Below are positions 27,137 through 36,225 of a stretch of DNA of 64,000 nt, piece by piece. The notes under the pieces were generated by a model. The model was not told the origin of the DNA, did not search any database, and saw only the letters and a list, made by a program, of their open reading frames with translations. Numbering within the stretch: position 1 is the first letter of the stretch; each line of letters starts with the position of its first letter. The DNA lies in assembly GCA_047971145.1 (NCBI GenBank), contig JBKDZL010000028.1, forward strand, positions 27,437-91,436, written 5' to 3'. This stretch comes from JBKDZL01 sp047971145 (GTDB taxonomy: Bacteria > Bacillota_I > Bacilli_A > Erysipelotrichales > Erysipelotrichaceae). Made by a program: the position numbers and the translations under genes.

Positions 27137-27955
27137 TTAAACCCGATCTTTAACAGCGCAAGTTCCCAAACTATACATAAGCTTCTTTTTTGGTTGAGCT
27201 GCCAATTTTAAATTCTTTTCTTTTAAAAGCCAATCATAACCATCACTGTCAATCTTTTCAGCAAGTTCTAAATCACCACTGCAGACAATTTGGCCATCAA
27301 TCATCACATGGACAAAATCAAGATTTAATAACTCAGTAAATCTTTTATAATGAGTAACTACTAGTAAAGACATATTTATTTCAGCTTTTAGTTTTTGCAA
27401 AGCTTTAGCTACAATATTTAAAGCATCTACATCTAAACCTGAATCTATTTCATCTAACATGGCAATTTCCGGTTTTAATATTTGCATATGAACAATTTCA
27501 TTTCTTTTTTTCTCACCACCTGAAAAACCTTCATTTAAAAATCGATGAGCTAACTCACTTTTTAATTCCAAATCTTTAATAGCACTTTCCATTTCTTTAA
27601 TAAACTTAAATAAAGGAACTGGCTTCTCTGCCCGAGCATTCATAGCAGCTCTTAAAAAATCTGAGTTTGTTACTCCACTTACTTCAACGGGATATTGCAT
27701 ACCTAAAAATAAACCAACTTTACTTCTTTGATCAACGCTCATATTTAAAACATCCTGATCATTAAATTTGATTTCACCTTGAGTAACCTGATATTTAGGA
27801 TGTCCCATAATAGTTTGTAACAATGTAGACTTACCATTACCATTAGGTCCTAATAAAACATGAGTTTCACCTTGTTTAATAACTAAGTCAATACCTTTTA
27901 ATATTTCTTTGCCATCGATAGCAACATATAAATTTTTGATAACTAAACTTGACAT
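27137..27955 (-). CDS. sufC: SUF system ATPase SufC
   Basis: ABC-type ATPase of the SufBCD scaffold, soluble. It has Walker A GPNGNGKST (36-44), signature FSGGEKKRNE, Walker B MLDEIDSGLDVDAL and an H-loop VTHY. The 272-residue length includes about 20 extra C-terminal residues. It is the first gene of the suf operon and lies 2 nt before sufD. Confidence 0.96.
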   Translation of the reverse strand: MSSLVIKNLYVAIDGKEILKGIDLVIKQGETHVLLGPNGNGKSTLLQTIMGHPKYQVTQGEIKFNDQDVLNMSVDQRSKVGLFLGMQYPVEVSGVTNSDFLRAAMNARAEKPVPLFKFIKEMESAIKDLELKSELAHRFLNEGFSGGEKKRNEIVHMQILKPEIAMLDEIDSGLDVDALNIVAKALQKLKAEINMSLLVVTHYKRFTELLNLDFVHVMIDGQIVCSGDLELAEKIDSDGYDWLLKEKNLKLAAQPKKKLMYSLGTCAVKDRV

Positions 27956-27981
27956 ATACTTTTCCTTTCATCAATACTATT

Positions 27982-28010
27982 ATTCTAACAAAAAAAACTG
28001 ATAATACCAA
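27982..28010 (-). promoter_or_regulatory. suf operon promoter
   Basis: Minus strand: TTGGTA (28005-28010), exactly 17 bp, TAGAAT (27982-27987), with TGT before the -10 (extended). The start of sufC is at 27955. Confidence 0.65.
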
Positions 28011-28019
28011 TAAAATGCT

Positions 28020-28048
28020 TTGCATATTAATAGTAACTATAATATAAT
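28020..28048 (+). promoter_or_regulatory. Promoter of PrsA-like gene
   Basis: TTGCAT (28020-28025), 17-bp spacer, TATAAT (28043-28048), followed by GGAGG and ATG at 28071. It is back to back with the suf promoter, the two -35 boxes being 9 bp apart. Confidence 0.75.
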
Positions 28049-28070
28049 TGAAAGGTTATTGGAGGTAACT

Positions 28071-29075
28071 ATGAGTGAATTAATGAAGAAATACTGGTTT
28101 GTTGTCCTTGTAGGAGCATTACTTATTGCCACTTTTGGTTTTGTAATGTTAGAAGAAAACAAAGACAGAGTTGCTGGTAAAAAGGAAGATGGGAAAAATG
28201 TCGTCTTTGAAATTGGGGAAGATGTTATTACAGCGGAAGAATTAAATGAAATGTTAATGGAAGATCAAGACTCTTATATTGAATTAGTGGCTTATAATTT
28301 CCAAACTGATGTTTTATTACAAGCTGTTGAAATTACAAATGAAATGCGCACTGAAGCTAAAGAATTAATAAGTACAATGCTTAATTATTTTAAAGAATCT
28401 TATAGTGATAATTATGAATCAGCTCTAGCGCAATGGATGAGTGCTAATGGTTTTACTAAGGAGAGTGAAATTGTTAATTACACCCTACCTTGGATGGTGA
28501 TTAGACCAATGGTTATGGATGAGTACCTTGAGGCTAACTTAGATACTTTCTATGATGATTATGCTAAAGAGTATCAACCAAGATTAATTTCTCACATTTT
28601 AGTATCAATGGAAGATCCAAACTCACCTACTGAGGAAGAATTAGCTAAAGTTGCGGAAATTGAAAAAGAGCTAGAGACAAAGAGTTTTAGTGATGTTGCT
28701 ACTGGATATAGTGATGATACAGGCTCAGCTACTAGTGGTGGTAGTATTGGTATTGTTGATAGTAAAAATGCTAGTGATTTTGTAAGTGAGTTTGCTAGTG
28801 CTGCTATGCAATTATCAACTGGAGAGACATCTCAATGGGTAAAAACTACTTTTGGTTGGCATTTAATTAAATGTGATGGTTCAGATCGTGATTCACTAAT
28901 TGAAAGTGATGCCTTATTAACTAGATTAAGTGACTTAGGTATCGCTAATATTAGTACAGTATTAGTGGAAAAAGCTGAAGAAATTGGTTTCAGCTTTGCT
29001 GATGAAGAATTACAAACTAAAGTTATCAACTACTTATTAGGTAACAATACTACTGATGAGAGTGAGGGCGAATAA
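28071..29075 (+). CDS. Membrane-anchored parvulin-type peptidyl-prolyl isomerase (PrsA/SurA-like)
   Basis: A 334-residue extracytoplasmic foldase. Start ATG 28071 is chosen because GGAGG lies 5 nt upstream and the promoter ends at 28048; the longer reading frame from 28020 would begin inside the promoter. One N-terminal membrane anchor (about 8-27), a helical SurA-N-like segment, then a parvulin domain (about 170-270: LISHILVSM, GGSIGIVDS, FGWHLIK). No lipobox, so it is anchored by the helix. Two copies of this type of gene lie in tandem here. Confidence 0.88.
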   Translation: MSELMKKYWFVVLVGALLIATFGFVMLEENKDRVAGKKEDGKNVVFEIGEDVITAEELNEMLMEDQDSYIELVAYNFQTDVLLQAVEITNEMRTEAKELISTMLNYFKESYSDNYESALAQWMSANGFTKESEIVNYTLPWMVIRPMVMDEYLEANLDTFYDDYAKEYQPRLISHILVSMEDPNSPTEEELAKVAEIEKELETKSFSDVATGYSDDTGSATSGGSIGIVDSKNASDFVSEFASAAMQLSTGETSQWVKTTFGWHLIKCDGSDRDSLIESDALLTRLSDLGIANISTVLVEKAEEIGFSFADEELQTKVINYLLGNNTTDESEGE

Positions 29076-29076
29076 G

Positions 29077-29958
29077 ATGAAAAAAATTATTATAGCTATC
29101 ATTACTGTATTAGTTTTAACAGGCTGCTCTAGTGCAGCTGCTAATTTAAGTAATCAAGAGAATGTTTATACAATCGGTAATTCTACCACAACTTCACAGG
29201 ATATCTATGAAAAGCTAAAGAATAATTATGGTGTTTCTACAGTTATTAACTATATTATTGATTATATTTGGCAAAATACTTGTGATACAGATGTTGATTT
29301 ATTAGCTGATTTTGAAAACACTTATACTATTTATAAAATGTATTATGGTGATGAGTTTTATACGCAAATGGGTTATGCAAGTTTAGATGGTTTAAAGAAA
29401 GATTATGTTAGTAATGAAAAATTACAAGAAATCTATAAAAGTTATATCAATGAATCCTATGATGATTTAGTAAGTGAATATACACCAAATAAATTATCAT
29501 TAGTAGATTTTGCTGATGAAAAAACAGCTCAAGAAGCATTGGATAAACTATTAGCTGATGAAAATTTAACTTTGGCTGATATTGCTACTGAATATGAAAG
29601 TACTACTTTTAAAGGTAAAGAAACTGTTTATACTAATGCTACTGGCTTAACCAGAGAATTAAATGATTACTTAAGTAGTAGTGAGATAGGAATAGTTAAG
29701 GAAGTGGTTTCAGGAATTGATGGTAAATTCTATATAGTTGAAGTTATTAACCCTGATATCACTAATTATGAAGATGCTGTAAAAGAGGCATTTATTAATG
29801 TCAATGAAATTATTGAAGATGCAATAATAAATTACACCACAAAGTACAATTTAAGTTATTATGATACTGATATTGTAAAAGCTATTAAAGATAATTATCC
29901 AGCTTTTCAAGATCCTGATAAAATCACTGATAATTTAAATCATAATCATTCGCATTAA
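29077..29958 (+). CDS. PrsA-like foldase lipoprotein
   Basis: A 293-residue lipoprotein with lipobox VLTGC (Cys17). Start ATG 29077 is one base after the stop of the preceding isomerase. Architecture mirrors its neighbour: an N-terminal helical part, then a degenerate parvulin-like region (SLVDFADEKTAQEALDKL to GKFYIVEVINP) without a clear catalytic set. The C-terminus is His-rich (HNHSH). It probably assists folding of secreted proteins; enzymatic activity is doubtful. Confidence 0.8.
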   Translation: MKKIIIAIITVLVLTGCSSAAANLSNQENVYTIGNSTTTSQDIYEKLKNNYGVSTVINYIIDYIWQNTCDTDVDLLADFENTYTIYKMYYGDEFYTQMGYASLDGLKKDYVSNEKLQEIYKSYINESYDDLVSEYTPNKLSLVDFADEKTAQEALDKLLADENLTLADIATEYESTTFKGKETVYTNATGLTRELNDYLSSSEIGIVKEVVSGIDGKFYIVEVINPDITNYEDAVKEAFINVNEIIEDAIINYTTKYNLSYYDTDIVKAIKDNYPAFQDPDKITDNLNHNHSH

Positions 29959-29972
29959 TATGTTAATATTAG

Positions 29973-29996
29973 AAGGTAGCTTAGCTACCTTTTTTT
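29973..29996 (+). terminator. Terminator after PrsA-like pair
   Basis: Perfect 8-bp stem AAGGTAGC / GCTACCTT (29973-29980 with 29984-29991), loop TTA, followed by a run of T. Confidence 0.9.
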
Positions 29997-30009
29997 AAGG
30001 AGAAATATT

Positions 30010-30396
30010 ATGTGTATATTTTGTAAAATAATTAATAAAGAAGTCCCTAGTGAAATAATTTATGAAGATGATCAAGTTATCGCTATTTTAGATATTTCAC
30101 AAGCCACTCTAGGTCATACTTTAGTTTTAACCAAACAGCACTACCCTAACTTTAATGAGCTACCACAATCACTACTGGAGCACCTAATGGTAGTATCACA
30201 AAGAATATCAAAAAAACTAATCAATTGTTTAGAGGCTGAGGGTTGTAATATTTTAACTAATATTAATGAAGTGGCAGGTCAGAGTGTTTTCCATACCCAC
30301 ATTCATATTCTTCCTCGTTATAAAAATGATGATTTAATTATTAAATTTACAGAACATCAAGAAAATCTAGCTGAATTAAAAAGCTCATTAGTTTAA
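30010..30396 (+). CDS. HIT-family protein (nucleotide hydrolase/transferase)
   Basis: A 128-residue histidine-triad protein. The catalytic HTHIH is at 95-99 followed by ILPRY; CIFC at 2-5 is the N-terminal zinc half-site of the Hit/HINT group. Family members hydrolyse AMP-linked substrates such as Ap4A or AMP-lysine. RBS AAGGAG comes right after the preceding terminator, so transcription may depend on read-through or an overlapping promoter. Confidence 0.93.
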   Translation: MCIFCKIINKEVPSEIIYEDDQVIAILDISQATLGHTLVLTKQHYPNFNELPQSLLEHLMVVSQRISKKLINCLEAEGCNILTNINEVAGQSVFHTHIHILPRYKNDDLIIKFTEHQENLAELKSSLV

Positions 30397-30410
30397 CTTA
30401 ATGAGCTTAA
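30379..30410. terminator. Bidirectional terminator, HIT gene / flavodoxin gene
   Basis: 10-bp stem AAGCTCATTA (30381-30390) / TAATGAGCTT (30399-30408) with an 8-nt loop. On the plus strand AATTTTAT follows; on the minus strand TTTAATT. It overlaps the HIT stop codon and serves two convergent genes. Confidence 0.8.
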
Positions 30411-30412
30411 TT

Positions 30413-30934
30413 TTATAAGGTTTTGAGCCAGTCTATAATTACTGGTGATTCATCAGTAATATCAGAGCCTCTAATTGCTAAGGGATTTAGTACTTTAGCA
30501 TTTGTAAGTTTTTTGATATCTTCAACGCTATTACCAAGACCACTACCTTCATGGGTACAATAAGGCATGATAACTTTATTACTAAAATCATGACTTTCCA
30601 AAAATGTCCACATCACCATAGGCATAGTTTTCATCCAATTAGGATAGCCTAGAATGATAACATCATAATCATTCACCTCAATATTTTCAGCCAATTCTGG
30701 TCGCATATTTTTATTGAACTCTTCTTTTGAAACTCTAATTGCCTCAAAATGATTATAGGGATAATCATAAGTGGTTCTAATGGTCAAACAATCACAATTC
30801 AATTCTTTTTGGATAGCTTTTGCTAATAATTGAGTATTACCTTGACCAGTATGAATAAACTTACCTCCAGCATACTTTTCACCTTTATTATGAGAAAAAT
30901 ACGCTAATAAAACTTTTTTATCTTTCACCGACAT
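30413..30934 (-). CDS. Flavodoxin-like protein
   Basis: A 173-residue flavodoxin-fold protein of the flavodoxin_4 type. It has KVLLAYFSHNKG (phosphate-binding loop, with an insertion before GQGNTQLLAKAI), TIRTTYDYPYN, and VIILGYPNWMKTMPMVMWTFLE around the isoalloxazine site. An NAD(P)H- or ferredoxin-linked electron carrier or reductase role is likely; its partner is unknown. Confidence 0.88.
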   Translation of the reverse strand: MSVKDKKVLLAYFSHNKGEKYAGGKFIHTGQGNTQLLAKAIQKELNCDCLTIRTTYDYPYNHFEAIRVSKEEFNKNMRPELAENIEVNDYDVIILGYPNWMKTMPMVMWTFLESHDFSNKVIMPYCTHEGSGLGNSVEDIKKLTNAKVLNPLAIRGSDITDESPVIIDWLKTL

Positions 30935-30960
30935 ATAGCCTCCTTAAAATAACTATTTAA

Positions 30961-30989
30961 ATTATACTTGAGATAAGAGATATTAACAA
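30961..30989 (-). promoter_or_regulatory. Promoter of flavodoxin-like gene
   Basis: Minus strand TTGTTA (30984-30989), 17 bp, TATAAT (30961-30966), then TAAGGAGG and ATG at 30934. Confidence 0.7.
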
Positions 30990-31021
30990 TTCAATAGCTT
31001 TTATTATTTACTAAAAAACTA

Positions 31022-31050
31022 TTGTTGTTGCAGTTTTAATATGCTAAGAT
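31022..31050 (+). promoter_or_regulatory. Promoter of AbgT-family transporter
   Basis: TTGTTG (31022-31027), 17 bp, TAAGAT (31045-31050) with TGC before it (extended -10). The upstream in-frame ATG at 31041 overlaps this promoter, so the downstream ATG at 31080 is the start. Confidence 0.6.
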
Positions 31051-31079
31051 TTAATATACCTTTATTAAGGGGAGGAAAA

Positions 31080-32576
31080 ATGGAAAAAACAAAAAAAATA
31101 GGTTTTATTGAGCGTATTGGACGCTTTTTACCTGAATCAAATATTTTATTTTTGATTTTAATTGGTATTTTAATTGTAGTCAGCTTTTTCTTACAAGGAA
31201 ATTATACTGGGGCTGATGGTATTACAACTTATCAAGTTAAAAATTTATTATCCGTTGAAGGTATTAGATGGATCTTGTATAATTTTATTAACAATTTTAG
31301 AGCATATCCACCACTTGGTATTGTAATTGTTGGAGTTATTGGTTTTGGATTTGCTGAGAAAGTAGGTTTATTAGGAACATTAATCAAAAAAATTGGTCAT
31401 TCTACTCCGGACAAATTTATCTTACCAGTTATTATTTTAATTGGTATTAACTCTTCTATTGCAAGTGATGCAGGGTATGTGGTGCTTATCCCTTTAGCTG
31501 GAGCTTTATATGCTGGATTGGGTAGAAATCCTTTAGTAGGTATTGCCGCAGCTTTCGCAGGGGTTTCAGCTGGCTTTGGGGCAGCTTTTATTCCGACACC
31601 AGGTGATGGTTTATTGGGTAATATTAGTGAGAAAGTAGTTGAAGATATTATGGGGAAAGAATTTTTATTTAATCCAGTTACCATGAATCTAATATTCATG
31701 TTTGTCTCTACTATTTTCTTGACCGTTTTAATCACTTTTGTTACTAAAAAGTTTGTAGAGCCTAAGGCGGATCACTATGATATTACAATACCTAATGAGG
31801 GCCAAATTGAAATTGGTAAATTAACTACAGAAGAAAGTAAGGGTCTTAAATCTTCTCTAGTGGCATTGATTATTGTAATATGTACTTTTGTAGCTCTATA
31901 TTTTTTAGGGCCACTGCAAAGTTTTGTAAATGAGGCTGGTGATCTTAAAAATCCTTTATTAGATAATATTATTGTAATTATGATTGCCTTATTTTTATTC
32001 CCATCATTGGCTTTCGGTATTACTACTAATAAAGTTAAAAATAGTAAAGACTATATTGAAATCACTACTAATTCAATGAAAGATATGGCATATATTTTAG
32101 TCTTTGCTGTTTTCGCTGGTAACTTTCTAGCTATCTTTAGTTTTAGTGGTATTTCTAACTATATTGCCCATAATGGAGCTTTACTATTAATAAATTTAAA
32201 TATTCAAAATGATATTTTATTAATCATTGCCTTTATTATTATTTGTGCCTTTATTAATTTATTCATGGGCTCAGCAAGTGCTAAGTGGGTTTTACTAGCA
32301 CCAATTTTCATAGTTATGTTAGATAGTGTATCAGGTGGTAGTTTAAGTGCAGATTATGTGCAATTAGCTTATCGTATTGCCGATTCATCAACTAATATTA
32401 TTACTCCTTTAATGTCTTATATGGGTATTATTTTATTGACTGCCAAAAAATATGCACCTAAGTTTGAAGTTGCAAATCTAATTTCTATTATGATGCCTTA
32501 TTCTTGGTCAATATTAATTGGTTGGTCAACCTTCTTTATCATTTGGATGGTACTTGGCTTACCAATTGGTATCTAA
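31080..32576 (+). CDS. AbgT-family transporter
   Basis: A 498-residue membrane protein of the AbgT family (p-aminobenzoyl-glutamate transporters/drug efflux). ATG 31080 has GGGGAGG five bases upstream. Typical signatures: RIGRFLPESNILFLIL near the N-terminus, GINSSIASDAGYVVLIPLAG, ASAKWVLLAPIFIVML and RIADSSTNIITPLMSY. About 11-13 helices. Substrate could be p-aminobenzoyl-glutamate or another dicarboxylate; not decidable here. Confidence 0.92.
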   Translation: MEKTKKIGFIERIGRFLPESNILFLILIGILIVVSFFLQGNYTGADGITTYQVKNLLSVEGIRWILYNFINNFRAYPPLGIVIVGVIGFGFAEKVGLLGTLIKKIGHSTPDKFILPVIILIGINSSIASDAGYVVLIPLAGALYAGLGRNPLVGIAAAFAGVSAGFGAAFIPTPGDGLLGNISEKVVEDIMGKEFLFNPVTMNLIFMFVSTIFLTVLITFVTKKFVEPKADHYDITIPNEGQIEIGKLTTEESKGLKSSLVALIIVICTFVALYFLGPLQSFVNEAGDLKNPLLDNIIVIMIALFLFPSLAFGITTNKVKNSKDYIEITTNSMKDMAYILVFAVFAGNFLAIFSFSGISNYIAHNGALLLINLNIQNDILLIIAFIIICAFINLFMGSASAKWVLLAPIFIVMLDSVSGGSLSADYVQLAYRIADSSTNIITPLMSYMGIILLTAKKYAPKFEVANLISIMMPYSWSILIGWSTFFIIWMVLGLPIGI

Positions 32577-32602
32577 TAAATTTATTATCTTAATTCTTTA
32601 TC

Positions 32603-32632
32603 AAGTCTCTAATCTAATTAGAGACTTTTTTA
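32603..32632 (+). terminator. Terminator after AbgT-family gene
   Basis: 11-bp stem AAGTCTCTAAT / ATTAGAGACTT (32603-32613 with 32617-32627), 3-nt loop, then TTTT. Confidence 0.9.
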
Positions 32633-32640
32633 TTAGCTAA

Positions 32641-33738
32641 CTAATGATCAAAGATGATTTTTCCCTCTTGTTGGATTTTTATAAAACCACTCTCAGTTAA
32701 ACAGTATGTCTGATCGCTTACACTTAAATAATTTTGCTGTTTTAATTCCTTTAAAACTTTCAAAATATAACTGTTTTTCCAACCCAAAATTCTAGTAAAA
32801 TCACTAATACTTAAACATTGATATTCTTCTAATAAGAATAAAATCACAAGTTTATTAAACTGTTTCTTTTGTTTCGTGCTTCTTATTTTTTTAGTAATGT
32901 AGCCTTCACTATGGGAAAACATAAAAACAAAGACAAAGCTAATACCAGTCATAAGTGCCATAGAACCGGCAATACTTACATCAAAGAATCTTGAAATTTG
33001 ATAGCCGATTACTACATTAAAAATTGCAAAAAGACAACTAATAAAAATCATTTTCTTTAAATCATTAGTTAATAAATACGCACTAATCGGTGGGCCAATC
33101 ATAAAAGCAATAACTAATATTGACCCTACTGCACTAAAGGCACTTACTGCAGTTAATGAAACCAAACTCATTAAAAGATAGTTTAAAACAACTGGTGAAA
33201 AACCTAATACTGCAGCCAAAACAGGATCAAAACTAGCAATTTTAAACTCTTTAAATAAAACAGCAATAACAACAATATTAATCAATAAAACAATTGCAGC
33301 ATTAATATAGGCACTAGGAATACTAATACCAAATAAAATTATTCTATCTAATGGCGCAAAAGCTAACTCCCCCAATAACACTGCATCAGTATCTAAGTGA
33401 GCTCCACTACCAACAGTGCTAATTAAAACAATCGCAATACTAAAGATAAAAGGAAAGACTACTCCAATGGCAGCCTCTTCTGCTAAAAGCTTAGTATTCT
33501 TGAGACCCTCAACTAAATAAACTGTTATTAATCCAACAATGCTAGCACCAACTAATAGCCAAGGTGATGAAAGATCACCTACTGCAAAAAAAGCTAAAAC
33601 TATTCCTAATAAAACTGTATGCGTTATCGCATCACTCATCATTGACATTTTCTTTAATACCAGAAAAACGCCAACTAAACTACAGGCAACTGAAACTAGT
33701 GAAGCAATAATCATTATTTCTACTTGTAACATACTCAT
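32641..33738 (-). CDS. Metal ABC transporter permease with C-terminal winged-helix domain
   Basis: A 365-residue ABC-3 family (MntC/D, TroC/D, ZnuB) permease. About eight helices with MSDAITHTVLLGI and ILVIAFMIGPPISAYLLT are family signatures for Mn/Zn/Fe import. The last 85 residues are soluble and read as a winged helix (LSISDFTRILGWKNSYILKVLKE, then YCLTESGFIKIQQEG). Such DtxR-like tails occur on some Firmicutes MntC-type permeases. It starts with ATGA overlapping the TGA stop of the preceding permease gene. Confidence 0.9.
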   Translation of the reverse strand: MSMLQVEIMIIASLVSVACSLVGVFLVLKKMSMMSDAITHTVLLGIVLAFFAVGDLSSPWLLVGASIVGLITVYLVEGLKNTKLLAEEAAIGVVFPFIFSIAIVLISTVGSGAHLDTDAVLLGELAFAPLDRIILFGISIPSAYINAAIVLLINIVVIAVLFKEFKIASFDPVLAAVLGFSPVVLNYLLMSLVSLTAVSAFSAVGSILVIAFMIGPPISAYLLTNDLKKMIFISCLFAIFNVVIGYQISRFFDVSIAGSMALMTGISFVFVFMFSHSEGYITKKIRSTKQKKQFNKLVILFLLEEYQCLSISDFTRILGWKNSYILKVLKELKQQNYLSVSDQTYCLTESGFIKIQQEGKIIFDH

Positions 33739-34847
33739 AGCTCTACCCCCTGCTGAATTAGTAATTCAAGACCTGCAGCACACAGTGTTAGTTCTTGATC
33801 ATTAATAACCAATAATTTCCGCTTACTTAAGTTATTAAGTAATTTGTTAAAATGCTTATCAGTTATTTTGTGATTATCAATAGTATTGATATAAAAATCA
33901 GTTTTATCAAATCTGGCTTTGACATCCTTATCATGGTGAGAAAAATAATGAATCAGTAACATTTCAGCCTCAAAACATTTAATCGCATATTTTTTTTGTA
34001 TATGTTTATGCACTATTCCTCTTTTAGGAGCTAACAGTATACTGACAAAAACAAAGGTACTAACAATTAAAACAATTGCAGGACCAGTGGGAAAACCACT
34101 AATAGACGAAGAAATAACAGTACCAGTAAAACCACTAATAGCACCGATTATTATTGCCAAAAGAACCATTGAAAGTAATGAGCTACTCCATTGTCTTGCT
34201 GCTACAGCAGGAGCGATAATAAGTGCACTCATTAAAACAACACCGACCATTTGAATACCCACAATAACACTGGCTACAATAAAGGCATTAAGTAATAAAT
34301 TTATAAATCTGCAAGAAAAGCCCGAAGTACACGAAAAAGTTTCATCAAAAATAAATAGTTTGATTTCTTTCCAAAAAATTATAATAAGTATTAAAACAAG
34401 CAAAGTTACTACTACAATTAAAACAACATCTTGTAGTAAAATAGTAGCAGCCTGACCAAACAAAAAGCGATTCAAACCAGCCTGATTAGCATTAGGGAAC
34501 TTTTGAATCTCAGTTAGTAACATCAAGCCAAAACCAAAGAAACTGGACATTACTAAGGCCATCGCACTCTCAAAATTAATTCTCGTATTATTAGAAAAGA
34601 AATCAATAATAAAAGTAGTAATTAAACCAACAACTAATGCCCCCAACAATAAAACTTCAGTATTTTTACTTTGAGTCAAAATAAAAGCTACCGCAATACC
34701 TGCTAATGATGAGTGAGCTATACTATCACCAATCAAACTCTGCTTCCGCAAGACCGCAAAAACTCCAGTAACACCACATAAAATACCTAAAGCGATGCCA
34801 CCTAAAGCCACAACTTGAAAAGTATAGTCATTAAATAATTCAGTCAT
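33735..34847 (-). CDS. Metal ABC transporter permease with C-terminal soluble domain
   Basis: ABC-3 family permease. The ATG at 34847 (MTELFNDY) is preferred because it overlaps the TGA stop of the ATPase gene by 8 nt; earlier in-frame ATGs lie deep inside that gene. This gives 370 residues. Family segments: LIGDSIAHSSLAGIAVAFIL and VGVVLMSALIIAPAVAARQW. After the last helix, about 90 residues form a soluble tail ending in a wing-like LVINDQELTLCAAGLELL. It would pair with the next permease as the membrane heterodimer. Confidence 0.88.
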   Translation of the reverse strand: MTELFNDYTFQVVALGGIALGILCGVTGVFAVLRKQSLIGDSIAHSSLAGIAVAFILTQSKNTEVLLLGALVVGLITTFIIDFFSNNTRINFESAMALVMSSFFGFGLMLLTEIQKFPNANQAGLNRFLFGQAATILLQDVVLIVVVTLLVLILIIIFWKEIKLFIFDETFSCTSGFSCRFINLLLNAFIVASVIVGIQMVGVVLMSALIIAPAVAARQWSSSLLSMVLLAIIIGAISGFTGTVISSSISGFPTGPAIVLIVSTFVFVSILLAPKRGIVHKHIQKKYAIKCFEAEMLLIHYFSHHDKDVKARFDKTDFYINTIDNHKITDKHFNKLLNNLSKRKLLVINDQELTLCAAGLELLIQQGVEL

Positions 34848-35562
34848 TTTTTGTACTTCTTCTTCCATATGCTTTATTAATATTATCTTTAGTAAAAGTA
34901 GATTCAACACTGCCACTCGCTAAAAGCTTAACATTAATTAATACTACATTGTCGAAATATTTTTCCACTGTATTTAAATCATGATGGACCGCAATCACAC
35001 TACCACCATTATCGGTAATCTCTTTTAACAATTTCATTAATACCGCCTCACTAACAGCATCAACGCCTTTTAAAGGCTCATCTAATATATAAATATCTGC
35101 TTTTTGAGCTAAAGCCCTAGCTAAAAAAACTCTTTGTTGTTGGCCACCGGATAATTGACGGATCTGACGATCTTTAAAATCGGACATTCCGACCTTTTCA
35201 ATCATTTGTGCAGCAATTTCTTTATCTTTTTGAGTTACACATTAAATCCAACCAATTAAGCCATCACGTCCCATCCAAACAATGTCTTCAACAGTAGCAG
35301 GAAAATCCCAATATACACTACCACTCTGGGGCACATAGGCAATTCTACTTACATCATCATTCTCTAAAATTTTAACAATTCCAGAAATTGGTTTAATCAG
35401 ACCCATAATCGCCTTCACTAAGGTACTCTTACCAGCTCCATTAGGTCCCACAATTGCAGTCAGCTTAGCTTTTTCAAACTCTAGATCAATGTCCCAAACA
35501 ACTGGTTTAATATCATATGCTACTGTAATATCTTCAACTTTGATTGCCCACTTATTACTCAT
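34840..35562 (-). pseudogene. Metal ABC transporter ATPase with one in-frame TAA
   Basis: A 241-codon frame with TAA at codon 107 (35242-35244). Before the stop: Walker A GPNGAGKST (39-47), Q-loop region IAYVPQSGSVYWDFPATV and MGRDGLIGWI. After it, in the same frame with no gap: CVTQKDKEIAAQMI, signature LSGGQQQRVFLARAL, Walker B YILDEP and H-loop VHHD. Every ABC motif is present and full length (239 sense codons) is normal for MntB/TroB/ZnuC proteins. The flanking permease and regulator genes are intact and overlap this gene. Nonsense mutation, read-through and sequence error are all open. Confidence 0.85.
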
Positions 35563-36211
35563 CTTTTATAATCCTTTCAATTAATATTTCTTTACAAGCT
35601 TGATATGAGAGCTCGTAGTGCTTATTTTCATTTTGCAAGTATCTACTACCATCATACTCATTTATTACTTTAAGTGATAATTTCATACCCTTCTTTAGAC
35701 CCTTGTCATTAATATATTTAAGAAAATTAGGCTCATTAGCTAATTCTTTAATCACAAAATCATCTAATGAGTTTAACTCACTTAAGCGCATAATTTTTTT
35801 ATTGCTCTGTTTGGAGTTTCCATAAATTATTTTACCATGGGGGCAAACTTCCGGATAATTTAAAAACTCATTAAGTTTATTTGCCAAAGATTCCGAGGTC
35901 GCATGCTCTAAAATTTCTGCTTCGGCATGGGTACTATCCCAACTATAATTTAAATGTTTAACTAAAAAAACTTCCCATAAGCGATGTTTTCTTAATACTT
36001 TTTTCACATCATCAATTCCCTGATCATTTAAAATATACCCTAAGGTATTATCTTTTTTAATTTTATTAGTTAAAATTAATTTTCGCAACATTTCACTAAC
36101 TGAGGGCGGAGACACCCTTAGGACACTTGCAATTAACTTGTTTGTAACTTTATCATTACTCTTATTACAATTATAAATTACTTTTAAATAATCTTCTCTA
36201 CTTGGCGTCAT
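35555..36211 (-). CDS. DtxR/MntR-family metal-dependent repressor (SloR/ScaR/TroR-like)
   Basis: A 218-residue, full three-domain regulator: N-terminal winged helix (MTPSREDYLKVIYNC, then SPPSVSEMLRKL as recognition helix), dimerisation domain with HRLWEVFLVKHL and HAEAEILEHATS metal ligands, and a C-terminal SH3/FeoA-like domain. Start ATG 36211 has GAGG upstream; an ATG 12 nt earlier lacks support. The residue after EDYL is Lys, as in SloR/ScaR, where MntR of Bacillus has Glu. It probably represses its own operon (regulator-ATPase-two permeases) and the divergent binding-protein gene through the two operators nearby. Confidence 0.93.
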   Translation of the reverse strand: MTPSREDYLKVIYNCNKSNDKVTNKLIASVLRVSPPSVSEMLRKLILTNKIKKDNTLGYILNDQGIDDVKKVLRKHRLWEVFLVKHLNYSWDSTHAEAEILEHATSESLANKLNEFLNYPEVCPHGKIIYGNSKQSNKKIMRLSELNSLDDFVIKELANEPNFLKYINDKGLKKGMKLSLKVINEYDGSRYLQNENKHYELSYQACKEILIERIIKDE

Positions 36212-36225
36212 TACTATCCTCACTT

